Source: Acidimicrobiaceae bacterium (GTDB lineage: Bacteria > Actinomycetota > Acidimicrobiia > Acidimicrobiales > RAAP-2). From it: 62,856 nucleotides of DNA. The stretch is from contig PMLJ01000041.1 in assembly GCA_003158855.1 (NCBI GenBank), positions 2,653 through 65,508 of the forward strand, in the 5' to 3' direction. The notes under the pieces were generated by a model. That model was not told the DNA's origin. It made no database searches and saw only the letters and a program-made list of their open reading frames with translations. Shown piece by piece: positions 16,985 to 25,700 of the stretch. Numbering within the stretch: the stretch's first letter is position 1; every line of letters starts with the position of its first letter. A program made the translations under genes and the position numbers.

Positions 16985-17755
16985 CTACGAGACGAGGGAA
17001 TCGATGCCGATCGTGAGGCCTGGCGCTGAGGACACCGCCCGCACCGCGAGCGCGACGCCTTGGACGAAACTCTGGCGGTCGTACGAGTCATGGCGAATCG
17101 TCAGACCTTCCCCCGGCCCTCCGAAGAGGATCTCCTGGTGCGCGACGAGCCCGGGGAGTCGAACCGAGTGGATCATGATGCCGTCGCCGGCGTCGGCGCC
17201 ACGCGCGCCAGCGACCGTCTGGCGCACCGTGGGATCGACGAGGGGCGCGAGTCCGGCCTTCCTGCGCGCATCGCGAACTGCTCGCGCCGCGGCGAGCGAC
17301 GTACCCGAGGGAGCGTCAACCTTCTTGTCGTGATGCAGTTCGATGACCTCGACGCGATCGAAGTAAGGAGCGGCCATCGCGGCAAATCGCTCGGAGAGAA
17401 CCGCGCCGATCGAGAAGTTCGATGCCATGATCACGCCAGTCCTGGTGCCTGCTTCTTCGACGGCGCCGCGTTGTTCCTCGCTCAGGCCCGTCGCGCCGAT
17501 GACGAGGCCGACGCCGTGGCGCGCGCACCATCCGGCCGAGCCAACCACACCCTCGGGATTCGAGAAGTCGATCACCACGTCCACGCTTTGCGGCTCGAGA
17601 TCGTCGAGATTGGCCTGAAAGATGGCGCCGAACCGCTCGCGCGGCTCGTGCACGTCGACCAGCGCAGCCACCGAGAACTCCGAGAGCGCGCTCAAGCCCT
17701 CACCCAACGCCTGACCCATTCGCCCGGCGCCGCCGACGATCACTATGCGTTTCAC
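16985..17755 (-). CDS. dapB: 4-hydroxy-tetrahydrodipicolinate reductase
   Basis: It reduces the DapA product with NAD(P)H to tetrahydrodipicolinate. 256 aa. The N-terminal Rossmann motif is VGGAGRMGQ, followed by DFSNPEGV, GATGLSEEQ, and the catalytic motif ELHHDKKVDAPSGT (His pair and Lys). The GTG start overlaps the stop of the YfhO-like gene (GTGA). Confidence 0.95.
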   Translation of the reverse strand: MKRIVIVGGAGRMGQALGEGLSALSEFSVAALVDVHEPRERFGAIFQANLDDLEPQSVDVVIDFSNPEGVVGSAGWCARHGVGLVIGATGLSEEQRGAVEEAGTRTGVIMASNFSIGAVLSERFAAMAAPYFDRVEVIELHHDKKVDAPSGTSLAAARAVRDARRKAGLAPLVDPTVRQTVAGARGADAGDGIMIHSVRLPGLVAHQEILFGGPGEGLTIRHDSYDRQSFVQGVALAVRAVSSAPGLTIGIDSLVS

Positions 17756-20448
17756 GGATTCACCCTACCTTTTCGCCTTCGGGGGGCCCAGCCCCGCAGG
17801 CAGGCCACGGCAGCCAGGAGCCCGAAGATTCCGAGCAGGGATCCCACCAGGCCGATCTTGATATGGGGAGCGTGGTAGTGGAAGTGGACGGTCCAGTCGC
17901 CCGCCGGGACGGCGACTTGCTGGATCAGTCCGGTACGAACGACGTGCAAGGTCTCGCTCGCCCCGGTCTTGTTGTTGACCGCCGTTGCGCGCCAACCCGG
18001 GATCCACTCCATCGAACGTTTGATGGTCGTCGGATGCGCGCCAACCACGCTCACCCACGAGTCGCCCCACGAGGCATCTCGAATCTTGGTGATGCGTGAC
18101 GCTGAGGTGTGCGACGCGATCCATGCGCTGGGCCGAATCGTCGTCGCCCGGAAGTACGCAAGCGTCCCGCTCGTCATCCGCAGCCGCCACGCCCGCGACG
18201 ACACGGCCTGCTGGAAGGCGGTGTCCAGTTGATACGACGGCCCCGGGCGCCCGCGCAACTTCAAGGTCGTCGACGTGATCAGCGTCCCGGTCGGCGAGGT
18301 GATGACCACGCCCGCGCCCTCTTCGTGACTCGCGGCGAAGTCGAAGCTCATCGCTGGAGAGCTCTGCAGGGCGAGATCCACACCGAACGGTCTTCCCTTC
18401 GAATTCAGCAACTGCGCGTAGACCCATCCCGTCGACGGCGCCCGGTTGCCGGGACCGACAATGGTGACTTTGTCAACGGGCAGCACGGCGCCGAAGTAGC
18501 GGTACTGGGTGGTAGAGCGTCGCAACCCGACGCAGAGCTGCGGACGTGCCATCGACGGCGTGACGGGCGTGACGAGTTTGTCCATCGAGACGACCACCGA
18601 CGAGAGTCGAAGCTGGTGGTAGATGTTCCTCGCGAGCTGGCAGCCGTCGAGCCCGTACAGCGGATGTGTGCCGGTGATGGCGCCGTAGTGCTGGTCGATC
18701 AGCGAACCGTACCCCTGGACGCTCGATAGCCCCGTGAAGACGTTCATGTTCGCTCCGCCCAGGTTCTCGAAGAGATAGTGGTTCGAGCCCGAGGGGTCGA
18801 CCAGGGCAAATCGACCGACCGCGTCGAGTTGGGCCACCGCGTTCGCCCTCGATGGTTCGATGTTCACGTGGCCGACGAGGAATCCGTTCGAACAGAAGAC
18901 AGCGAAGACGAGGACGTCCGCCACCACCAAGAACGTGATCCAGCGCAGGAGCCGGCGGCTCTTCAGGCCCCATACGAGGCACCAGGCGAAGCCGAGCGCC
19001 ACCAGCAGATGCAGCACCAGCGTGGGCCTCTCATAGTGGGCCAGGGAACCGGCGGTCGGCGACTTCGCCAACCAGTCAATGATCGCGCTGCCGAAGAACA
19101 GCGAGGCGAACGACAACGCGACGACGATCAGCGCCGGTGCGACGGTGAACCACTTGCGCCGCCCGACCAGGCCCGCGCCCGCGTAGTCCTTGTCGGCGAG
19201 GCGCTGCAGGAACCATCCGAGGAGCACCGTCAATCCGAGGTCCACCACGATGATGTTGCGGCTCTGCAGTCGGGTGCTGCCGTAGAGCGGGATGTGCTGA
19301 AAGATGTGGCCCACGGGCGTGAAGCTGCCCCAAGTGGCGAAGAGACCCGCGACGATCAGCACGAAGTAGACAATCCAGTCGCGCTCGACGCCGCGCCAGC
19401 CGCGCCGGGTGAGGTGCGTCATGTAGGAGACGAGCGCCACGACGGCGAGAACACCGACGTAGCCAGTCACCTCGGGCAGGTTGTAGTTGACGAAGTAGCT
19501 CGGTTGGCGCAGAACGCCATTGCCGCCAAAAATATCGGGGATGAACATCAGGCTTGTCCATCGCACCGCCAGGGAGCCGGCGCCGTACCACTGGTAAGTG
19601 AGCCCCGTGCGCTGTGACTGGTTGATGAAGTCCCATCCGGGCAGCAGCTGGGCGAGGCCGATAACCGCTCCCCACAGCACGCCCAGCGCGACGCTTCCCA
19701 GGTACACGAACCGACTGGACCAGCTCGAAGGCTGGAAGGAGCTGCGAACCAGGACGACCACCGGCCCCGCGATCAAGAGGACGAGCTGCATCTCGGCGAT
19801 GGCCCGGGGCTCACCCGTGAGCGCAGTCAGGCCCCAGAGGGTGCCAAGGCCGGTGATGCTCGGCGCCAGGATGCGAAACCGCCTCGCCCACGAGACGCCC
19901 TTCGCGCGTTCCACGGCGCGCGCCATGGCGAGCATCACGAGCAGCGCCCAGGGCAAGAGCGCGTAGCCCTGAATCACCCCGAGGTGGACCAATTGGCCAA
20001 TCATGGCCCCGCTGTAGGCGTAGACAAGCGCGGGCAACAGCGAGGCGAAGGTGCGAAGCCCGTGCCAGCGCAGCAGGGCGAACATTCCGAGCGCCGCCGC
20101 GACGTAGACGGCGATGAGATTGAGCACCCACGCCATGATCGCCGGCAACGCGGCGAACAGGAACGTGAGTGGAAAGAACGATCCCGCGTTCATCCCCCCG
20201 AGCAATGGCGTGCCCGAGTTCGCAAGCGGGTTGAGAAGGGGCAGATGTCCGCTATCGATCTGCTGGCCGGTGAGGACGCGAAGGGGGAAATTCTGGATGA
20301 GATTGTCCTGGGCAATGGCCGGGTGGCCCAAGAGCGCAGGCAGGGCGAAGAGCAGGGTCGGGAGGCCCACGACGAGGGCGAGCGCCCGCCGGTCGACGGC
20401 GCTAAGGGGCCGCCACCACCGAGCGAGTGTTTCCGGGGCGGCTTGCAT
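17752..20448 (-). CDS. YfhO-like large polytopic membrane protein
   Basis: 898 aa with an early helix (LALVVGLPTLLFALPAL), a lumenal-type motif region (QDNLIQNFPLRVLTGQQIDSG, GMNAGSFFPLTFLF), about a dozen further hydrophobic segments, a roughly 300-residue extracytoplasmic domain, and a last helix before a basic tail (APRRRKGRVNP). This architecture is that of YfhO/GT-C-fold proteins, some of which help transfer sugars to cell-wall polymers. The substrate here is unknown. The ATG follows a TAGCGT -10-like box by seven bases. The stop overlaps dapB, an unusual partner. Confidence 0.72.
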   Translation of the reverse strand: MQAAPETLARWWRPLSAVDRRALALVVGLPTLLFALPALLGHPAIAQDNLIQNFPLRVLTGQQIDSGHLPLLNPLANSGTPLLGGMNAGSFFPLTFLFAALPAIMAWVLNLIAVYVAAALGMFALLRWHGLRTFASLLPALVYAYSGAMIGQLVHLGVIQGYALLPWALLVMLAMARAVERAKGVSWARRFRILAPSITGLGTLWGLTALTGEPRAIAEMQLVLLIAGPVVVLVRSSFQPSSWSSRFVYLGSVALGVLWGAVIGLAQLLPGWDFINQSQRTGLTYQWYGAGSLAVRWTSLMFIPDIFGGNGVLRQPSYFVNYNLPEVTGYVGVLAVVALVSYMTHLTRRGWRGVERDWIVYFVLIVAGLFATWGSFTPVGHIFQHIPLYGSTRLQSRNIIVVDLGLTVLLGWFLQRLADKDYAGAGLVGRRKWFTVAPALIVVALSFASLFFGSAIIDWLAKSPTAGSLAHYERPTLVLHLLVALGFAWCLVWGLKSRRLLRWITFLVVADVLVFAVFCSNGFLVGHVNIEPSRANAVAQLDAVGRFALVDPSGSNHYLFENLGGANMNVFTGLSSVQGYGSLIDQHYGAITGTHPLYGLDGCQLARNIYHQLRLSSVVVSMDKLVTPVTPSMARPQLCVGLRRSTTQYRYFGAVLPVDKVTIVGPGNRAPSTGWVYAQLLNSKGRPFGVDLALQSSPAMSFDFAASHEEGAGVVITSPTGTLITSTTLKLRGRPGPSYQLDTAFQQAVSSRAWRLRMTSGTLAYFRATTIRPSAWIASHTSASRITKIRDASWGDSWVSVVGAHPTTIKRSMEWIPGWRATAVNNKTGASETLHVVRTGLIQQVAVPAGDWTVHFHYHAPHIKIGLVGSLLGIFGLLAAVACLRGWAPRRRKGRVNP

Positions 20449-20455
20449 CTTCCCT

Positions 20456-20461
20456 ACGCTA
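20456..20461 (-). promoter_or_regulatory. -10 box of the YfhO-like gene
   Basis: TAGCGT on the minus strand, seven bases before the ATG, directly after the T tract of the pnp terminator. The next SD candidate (AGGGA) is only two bases from the ATG, too close to work normally. Confidence 0.35.
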
Positions 20462-20463
20462 CG

Positions 20464-20514
20464 AAAAAACTACGAGGCCGTGCCATACAGTCACGAAGAC
20501 TGCATGACACGGCC
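20464..20514 (-). terminator. Intrinsic terminator of the pnp operon
   Basis: On the minus strand a 17-bp stem (20514-20498 with 20492-20476, two G-U pairs) closes a five-base UUCGU loop. Six consecutive T's follow (plus-strand A's at 20464-20469). It starts 8 bases after the pnp stop. This is the clearest factor-independent terminator in the minus-strand gene runs. Confidence 0.9.
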
Positions 20515-20522
20515 GTTGAGAA

Positions 20523-23003
20523 CTATCGACGACGCGGTCGTGGGCTGCGACGCCCGCCACCTTCACCGTCGGAGATCGCAGGGCCGCCAGGACCCAGGTC
20601 GCCGATCTCGCCGGCCAATTCGGCCTCGAAGGCCGACTCGAAGGACGAATTCGGCTTGTTGCGCGACACGCTCTCGCGCTCAGCGCCACGGTCGTTTCCT
20701 CGATCGCTGCCGCGACCTCCGCGGTCGTCACGGTCACGACCACCGCGGTCGTCACGGTCACGTGGCGGACGTGGTGAGCGAGGAGCGTCGCTTTCGTCAG
20801 TTGCAGCGTTGGCGTACTCCCCAGCGAGCGACAGCGAAACCTTACCCTGCGGGTCAATGTCATCGACCTTCACTTCGAGGGCCTGACCAAGTTCCACAAC
20901 GTCCTCGACCTGTCCGATCCGCTTGCCGCCGTTGAGGGGCGACATCTTCGAGATGTGCAAGAGCCCATCGCGTCCGGGCATGATGCTGATGAACGCACCG
21001 AACTTGGCGATGTTGACAACTCGGCCCTGGTAGACCGCGCCCACTTCGGCGGTCGGAGGGTCGAGGATCAACGCGATGCGACGGCGGGCTTCTTCAACGG
21101 CCCGGCCATCCTTCGCGCCGATGGTCACCGTGCCGACGACACCGTCGTCGTCAACGGCGATGTCCGCGCCGGTCTCTTGCTGCAGCGTGTTGATGACCTT
21201 GCCCTTCGGTCCGATGACCTCACCGATCTTGTCGATCGGGATCTCCATCGAGACGATCTTCGGCGCAACCGCCGCGACTTCGCTGCGCGGCTCGGGAATC
21301 GTGGCCGTGATGACGTCCAGGATTGCGAGTCGGGCGACGAGCGCCTGGTGCAGCGCGTTCGAAAGGACATCGGCGGGCAGTCCGTCGATCTTCGTGTCCA
21401 GCTGCAAGGCGGTGACTGCGTCGGCGGTGCCGGCGACCTTGAAGTCCATGTCGCCGAATGCGTCTTCGGCGCCAAGGATGTCGGTCAATGTGACGTACTT
21501 ACCCTCCTCGTAGACGAGCCCCATCGCAATACCGGCAACGGGCGCCTTGATCGGCACACCGGCCGCCATCAACGAAAGGGTCGATCCGCATACCGACGCC
21601 ATTGACGTCGAACCGTTGGACTGCATGACGTCGGAGACAACGCGCAACGTGTAAGCGAAGTCCTGCTCACTCGGAAGTACGGGGATGAGCGCGCGCTCGG
21701 CCAGCATTCCGTGACCGACTTCGCGTCGCTTCGGCGCACCGACGCGACCGGTCTCGCCCACCGAGTACGGCGGGAAGTTGTAGTGATGCATGTAGCGGCG
21801 GAACTCGTCGGGGCTGATCGTGTCGAGTTGCTGCTTCATGCGCGGCATGCCAAGAGTCGTCACGTTCACAACCTGGGTCTCGCCGCGCTGGAAGAGCGCC
21901 GAGCCGTGGGTCATGGGAAAGAGATCGAGTTCGGCCGAGAGCGGACGGATGTCGGTGATGCCGCGTCCGTCGATGCGAACGCCTTCTTCGACGATACGAC
22001 GACGGACCAGCTTCTTCGTGATCGACTTCACGGCGGCCTTGATCTCGCTGAGGCGGTCCGGGAACTCGCCCGACAGCTGCTCAATGATCTGGGCGGTCGC
22101 GGCGTCGAGCGCCTCGTTGCGAGCGGTCTTCGCGGTGAAGCTGTTCGCTTCGGCGAGGGCGCTGGCGCCGACGGCTTCGACGCGGGCCAGGACGTCGTCG
22201 CGGTAGTCGTTCATCGCCTTGTACTCGATGGTCTTGATCGGACCGCGAGCGGCGATGAACTCCTTGACCAGTTCGCGCTGCAGGTTGATCGCCTCACGGA
22301 TCCAGAGCTTCGATGCCTCGAGTCCGGCGGAGAGCACGTCTTCGCTGACCTTGGGCGCGCCGTCGGCGTACATCTCGAATGAGCCAGCGGTTCCGCCGGC
22401 TTCGACCATCATGATGGCGATCTCTGAGTCCGAGGAGTCGCTCAAGGCGCGTCCGGCGACGACGAGTTCGAATGTGGCAGCGTCACCCTCGGCGTAGGTG
22501 GGGTGCGGGGCCCACTCGCCTTCGGTGGTGTACGCCATGCGCACGGCACCGATGGGACCGTCAAACGGAATGCCCGAGATCATCAAGGCGGCGGAAGCCG
22601 CGTTGATCGCGAGGATGTCGTGCGGGTTCTCCTGGTCAGCGCTGAAGATCGTGCCGACCACTTGGACCTCGTTGCGAAAGCCCTTCGGGAACGAGGGGCG
22701 AAGGGGGCGGTCGATCAGACGGCAGATCAGGATGGCCTGGTCCGAAAGCTTGCCCTCGCGGCGAAAGAACGCCCCGGGGATCTTTCCCGCGGCGTATGCG
22801 CGCTCTTCAATGTCGACGGTGAGGGGAAAGAAGTCGACGCCTTCTCGAACGCTTCGAGAGGCGGCGACGGTCGCCAGCAGCATCGTGTCGCCAATGCGGG
22901 CCACCACGGCTCCGTCGGCGAGTTGTGCGAGGTGACCAGCTTCAAGGCTCAGGGTCTTGTCGGTGCCCGTGATTGGGCTACTTACGCGGATTGCGTCAGT
23001 CAT
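20523..23003 (-). CDS. pnp: Polyribonucleotide nucleotidyltransferase (PNPase)
   Basis: A phosphorolytic 3'-5' exoribonuclease. 826 aa: RNase PH domain 1 with FFRREGK, a helical linker, RNase PH domain 2 (GTSMASVCGSTLSLM), a KH domain (IGEVIGPKGKVINTLQ) and an S1 domain (GAVYQGRVVNIAKFGAFI), then a low-complexity Arg/Asp/Gly tail that ends RRSPRPRRR. The ATG has AAGGAG 9 bases upstream. rpsO lies upstream across a 137-base leader with inverted repeats, as in many bacteria where pnp and rpsO are linked. Confidence 0.96.
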   Translation of the reverse strand: MTDAIRVSSPITGTDKTLSLEAGHLAQLADGAVVARIGDTMLLATVAASRSVREGVDFFPLTVDIEERAYAAGKIPGAFFRREGKLSDQAILICRLIDRPLRPSFPKGFRNEVQVVGTIFSADQENPHDILAINAASAALMISGIPFDGPIGAVRMAYTTEGEWAPHPTYAEGDAATFELVVAGRALSDSSDSEIAIMMVEAGGTAGSFEMYADGAPKVSEDVLSAGLEASKLWIREAINLQRELVKEFIAARGPIKTIEYKAMNDYRDDVLARVEAVGASALAEANSFTAKTARNEALDAATAQIIEQLSGEFPDRLSEIKAAVKSITKKLVRRRIVEEGVRIDGRGITDIRPLSAELDLFPMTHGSALFQRGETQVVNVTTLGMPRMKQQLDTISPDEFRRYMHHYNFPPYSVGETGRVGAPKRREVGHGMLAERALIPVLPSEQDFAYTLRVVSDVMQSNGSTSMASVCGSTLSLMAAGVPIKAPVAGIAMGLVYEEGKYVTLTDILGAEDAFGDMDFKVAGTADAVTALQLDTKIDGLPADVLSNALHQALVARLAILDVITATIPEPRSEVAAVAPKIVSMEIPIDKIGEVIGPKGKVINTLQQETGADIAVDDDGVVGTVTIGAKDGRAVEEARRRIALILDPPTAEVGAVYQGRVVNIAKFGAFISIMPGRDGLLHISKMSPLNGGKRIGQVEDVVELGQALEVKVDDIDPQGKVSLSLAGEYANAATDESDAPRSPRPPRDRDDRGGRDRDDRGGRGSDRGNDRGAERESVSRNKPNSSFESAFEAELAGEIGDLGPGGPAISDGEGGGRRSPRPRRR
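20719..20762. repeat. 24-bp-period tandem repeat in the pnp tail
   Basis: An identical 20-base block occurs at 20719-20738 and 20743-20762. It encodes the 8-residue unit DRDDRGGR twice in the disordered PNPase C-terminus. Confidence 0.75.
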
Positions 23004-23088
23004 GGATTTGCTCCTTATGCGGTTAGCAACACTCCGCCCGGATCCCAGTGGGCAACCTTCGCAAAGTGCGACTGTTCTCCACTGGCCT

Positions 23089-23131
23089 CCGAGGCCTCGG
23101 ATATGTTGAACACGTCGACGGCGTCGACGTG
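23089..23131 (-). other. Inverted repeats in the rpsO-pnp intergenic leader
   Basis: Two structures lie in the 137-base gap: a perfect 9-bp stem with a 3-base loop (23111-23119 with 23123-23131) and a 12-bp palindrome CCGAGGCCTCGG (23089-23100). Neither is followed by a T run. They could be a weak rpsO terminator or an RNase-processed pnp leader of the kind known in E. coli; the role is inferred. Confidence 0.5.
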
Positions 23132-23140
23132 CATTCTCGG

Positions 23141-23398
23141 CTAGCGACGAATGCCGAGACGACCGATCAAAGCGCGATAGCGCTCGACATTGCCACGCTG
23201 CACGTAATCGAGCAGACGGCGACGTTGGCCAATGAGCTTCATGAGTCCGCGCCGGGTGTGATGATCACCCTTGTGAACCTTGAGGTGCTCTGTGAGGTGC
23301 GAGATCCGGTCAGTCAAGATCGCGATCTGAACTTCGGGCGAGCCCGTGTCCGTTGCGTGAGCTTGAAAGTCCTTGATGATCTGCTGCTTCTCAGCCAT
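23141..23398 (-). CDS. rpsO: 30S ribosomal protein S15
   Basis: An 85-aa primary 16S rRNA-binding protein. Seen: [31 protein letters not shown] and RRRLLDYV, all hallmark S15 segments. An AAGG sequence lies 10 bases before the ATG. It is placed between ribF and pnp. Confidence 0.96.
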   Translation of the reverse strand: MAEKQQIIKDFQAHATDTGSPEVQIAILTDRISHLTEHLKVHKGDHHTRRGLMKLIGQRRRLLDYVQRGNVERYRALIGRLGIRR

Positions 23399-23481
23399 AA
23401 CGTATTTGCCTTATGAGTCGGGGGTCCCGTTGCAAGCCGCCCACTTGACGACCCACACGATCAGCGTCGCTGACCGAACAT

Positions 23482-24435
23482 CTATCCTAGCAGTTTGAAG
23501 GCCTCAGGCGTAAACTTCTCGTAAATTTCAAGAGTCTTGGCCACATCGCGCCCGATTTGGGCCACCAACTCGTCCACGTCGTCAAACTCCAACTCGCCGC
23601 GCAGGTGAGTCAAGAAGGCGACATCCACCACCCGTTCATAGAGGTCGCCGCTGAAGCCGGGAACGTGCACTTCAACCAGTAGCGGCCCCTCGTCGTAGAA
23701 CTGGGGCCGCGTGCCCACCGAGATCGCCGCGGGCCACCAATGGGCGTCCGGCGTTCGAACGGCTCCCGCGTAGATGCCGAGGCCGGGCAGGACCTGACGC
23801 GAGCCGACACTCAGATTGGCGGTCCGATAGCCGAGATCACGTCCGCGCGCGTCGCCGTGGACAACGGTTCCGCGCAGGCTGAACGGGCGCCCGAGGGTCG
23901 CATTGGCCTTGGCGAGGTCCCCGCCCTGGAGCGCTTGGCGAATTTGGGTTGAACTCCAGCGGTGGCCGTCGCCGAAGATCGGCGCGGGGTGGACGCTGAA
24001 CCCGCTGCCCTCGCCTTCGAGTCGCAACATCTCCACGTCACCGTCGCGGTTATGCCCGAAATGGAAGTCCTCGCCCACGACCACGTGCCTCGCCTTCAGT
24101 TCGTGCACGAGCACCCGACTCACGAACGACGGCGCGCGCTCGCGCGCCAGCTGCTCATCGAAGTCGAGGATGCGAACCTGATCGACGCCCAATAATTCGA
24201 GCCCCTCGATGCGCTGCTCCAAGGTCGCGATCTGCAGTGGCGCTCGCTCGGGCGCGAGAATCAACGCGGGATGGGGGTCGAACGTGACAACTGTGGAGCG
24301 CGCCTTATGGCGCTTCGCCACTTGGCAGAGCCGGTCGATCACCTTCTGATGACCAAGGTGCAGCCCGTCAAACACGCCAATCGCCACCGCGCTCGGTTCG
24401 CTCGACTCGCGAGAATCGCCTCGCAGAATAATCAT
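23482..24435 (-). CDS. ribF: Bifunctional riboflavin kinase / FAD synthetase
   Basis: It makes FMN and FAD from riboflavin. 317 aa. The N-terminal adenylyltransferase domain has GVFDGLHLGHQ (nucleotidyltransferase HxGH), and the C-terminal flavokinase domain has LRGTVVHGDARGRDLGYRTANL. I chose the ATG at 24435 (MIILRGD), 10 bases after truB. The frame stays open upstream, but that extension is shadow sequence inside truB. Confidence 0.94.
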   Translation of the reverse strand: MIILRGDSRESSEPSAVAIGVFDGLHLGHQKVIDRLCQVAKRHKARSTVVTFDPHPALILAPERAPLQIATLEQRIEGLELLGVDQVRILDFDEQLARERAPSFVSRVLVHELKARHVVVGEDFHFGHNRDGDVEMLRLEGEGSGFSVHPAPIFGDGHRWSSTQIRQALQGGDLAKANATLGRPFSLRGTVVHGDARGRDLGYRTANLSVGSRQVLPGLGIYAGAVRTPDAHWWPAAISVGTRPQFYDEGPLLVEVHVPGFSGDLYERVVDVAFLTHLRGELEFDDVDELVAQIGRDVAKTLEIYEKFTPEAFKLLG

Positions 24436-24445
24436 CGTCCTCAAC

Positions 24446-25348
24446 CTAACCCTGGGGCTCGTGTGGCTCGACCGGCAGCACGACTTCGGGCTTCCATTTC
24501 TCACCACGTCGTCGAAGGATTGCGGCGAAGGCACCATGCTGGCTGACCGCGACGATCTCCGCGCTCTGAAAGGTCGCGTCGATCTCGATCTGTTGGCCCA
24601 TCCGCATTCGCCGTTCTTGATCTTCGTCGAGCGTCGTGTGCTCGAGGGCCTCCACGAACGCCAACGGCGCCTGGAACGGCGAGCCGCCGGCGACGACGAG
24701 TGCCTCGAGGTCATCGAGCGGGATCGCGTCGTCGACGTGGTGTCGCCCGCTCGAGATGCGTCGAAGCGACGTGAGATGGCCGACGGTGCCCGCCTTGTGG
24801 GCGAGGTCGCCGAGCAGCACCCGAACGTAGGTGCCAACTGTGCACTCCACGTCGAACTCCCACACCGAGGGATCGACGGTCGAGTTCACCGTGAAGCCGC
24901 TGACGGTGATGTCGCGGGGTTCGCGTTCCACCTCTATGCCCTGGCGTGCCAGTTCATGCAGGCGCCGGCCGCCCACCTTGATCGCCGACACCATGGGCGG
25001 GGTCTGGCGCTGGGGCCCCAGCATCTCGTTGGCGAACGACTGCATCGCGTCGTTCGAAATGGCCGGAACACTCCGCTCCTCGACCACCTCGCCGTCGGCG
25101 TCGAGCGAATCGGTCGCGATACCCAGCTTGACGGTTCCGCGGTAACGCTTCACCTCGCCCTGGGCGAATCGCAGGAGTCGCGTCGATGGTCCGACCGCGA
25201 TGACCAGCAATCCAGTCGCCATTGGATCGAGGGTACCTGCGTGCCCGACCCTTCGCTCGTTCGTCACCTTTCGGATGCGCGCGACAACGTCGTGGCTCGT
25301 CAGGCCACTTGGCTTGTCGACGAGGAGGAGCCCGTTATTCGTCGTCAT
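24446..25348 (-). CDS. truB: tRNA pseudouridine(55) synthase
   Basis: It isomerises U55 in the T-loop of tRNAs. 300 aa. Seen: GLLLVDKPSGLTSHDVV and catalytic Asp in VGHAGTLDPMATGLL, then the C-terminal RNA-binding region. The ATG at 25348 (MTTNNGLL) lies 14 bases inside the end of rbfA. No good SD is visible, so coupling to rbfA is likely. Confidence 0.95.
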   Translation of the reverse strand: MTTNNGLLLVDKPSGLTSHDVVARIRKVTNERRVGHAGTLDPMATGLLVIAVGPSTRLLRFAQGEVKRYRGTVKLGIATDSLDADGEVVEERSVPAISNDAMQSFANEMLGPQRQTPPMVSAIKVGGRRLHELARQGIEVEREPRDITVSGFTVNSTVDPSVWEFDVECTVGTYVRVLLGDLAHKAGTVGHLTSLRRISSGRHHVDDAIPLDDLEALVVAGGSPFQAPLAFVEALEHTTLDEDQERRMRMGQQIEIDATFQSAEIVAVSQHGAFAAILRRRGEKWKPEVVLPVEPHEPQG

Positions 25349-25697
25349 GGCGTTGACGACGCAAGATGTCCTCGACGGCCGTGCCACTCGCGACCGCGGG
25401 ATCGGCCATGAATGACAACTTGGGCGTCCGCTTCAGTCGGGTCTGGGCGTTCACGGCCGCTTGAATCTGAGCCCGGCGTTCGTCGAGGGCGGGACGCACC
25501 TCGTCGCTCAACGAGTCGAAGTAGACCATCGCTTGGCGCATGTCGGGCGTCGTCTCCACACCCGTCACCGTCAGCAGCCCGAGGCGCTCGTCGACGTCGG
25601 AGATCCGCAGCAGCTCGTCGGAGATCACTTCACGGAGTATCTGGTTGATTCTCGCGGAGCGAGGATATGGGTGGCGTCCGCCTGTCGAATGCGCCAT
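25335..25697 (-). CDS. rbfA: Ribosome-binding factor A
   Basis: A small KH-like factor for 30S maturation and cold adaptation. 120 aa, with RINQILREVISDELLRISD and DMRQAMVYFDSL typical of RbfA. The ATG is 3 bases after infB, and the 3' end overlaps truB. Confidence 0.94.
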   Translation of the reverse strand: MAHSTGGRHPYPRSARINQILREVISDELLRISDVDERLGLLTVTGVETTPDMRQAMVYFDSLSDEVRPALDERRAQIQAAVNAQTRLKRTPKLSFMADPAVASGTAVEDILRRQRHDDE

Positions 25698-25700
25698 GGC

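Noticed and set aside
24436-24837. N-terminal extension of the ribF frame
   Set aside because: Lies inside truB and is Ser/Arg-rich shadow; MIILRGD at 24435 gives a normal RibF.
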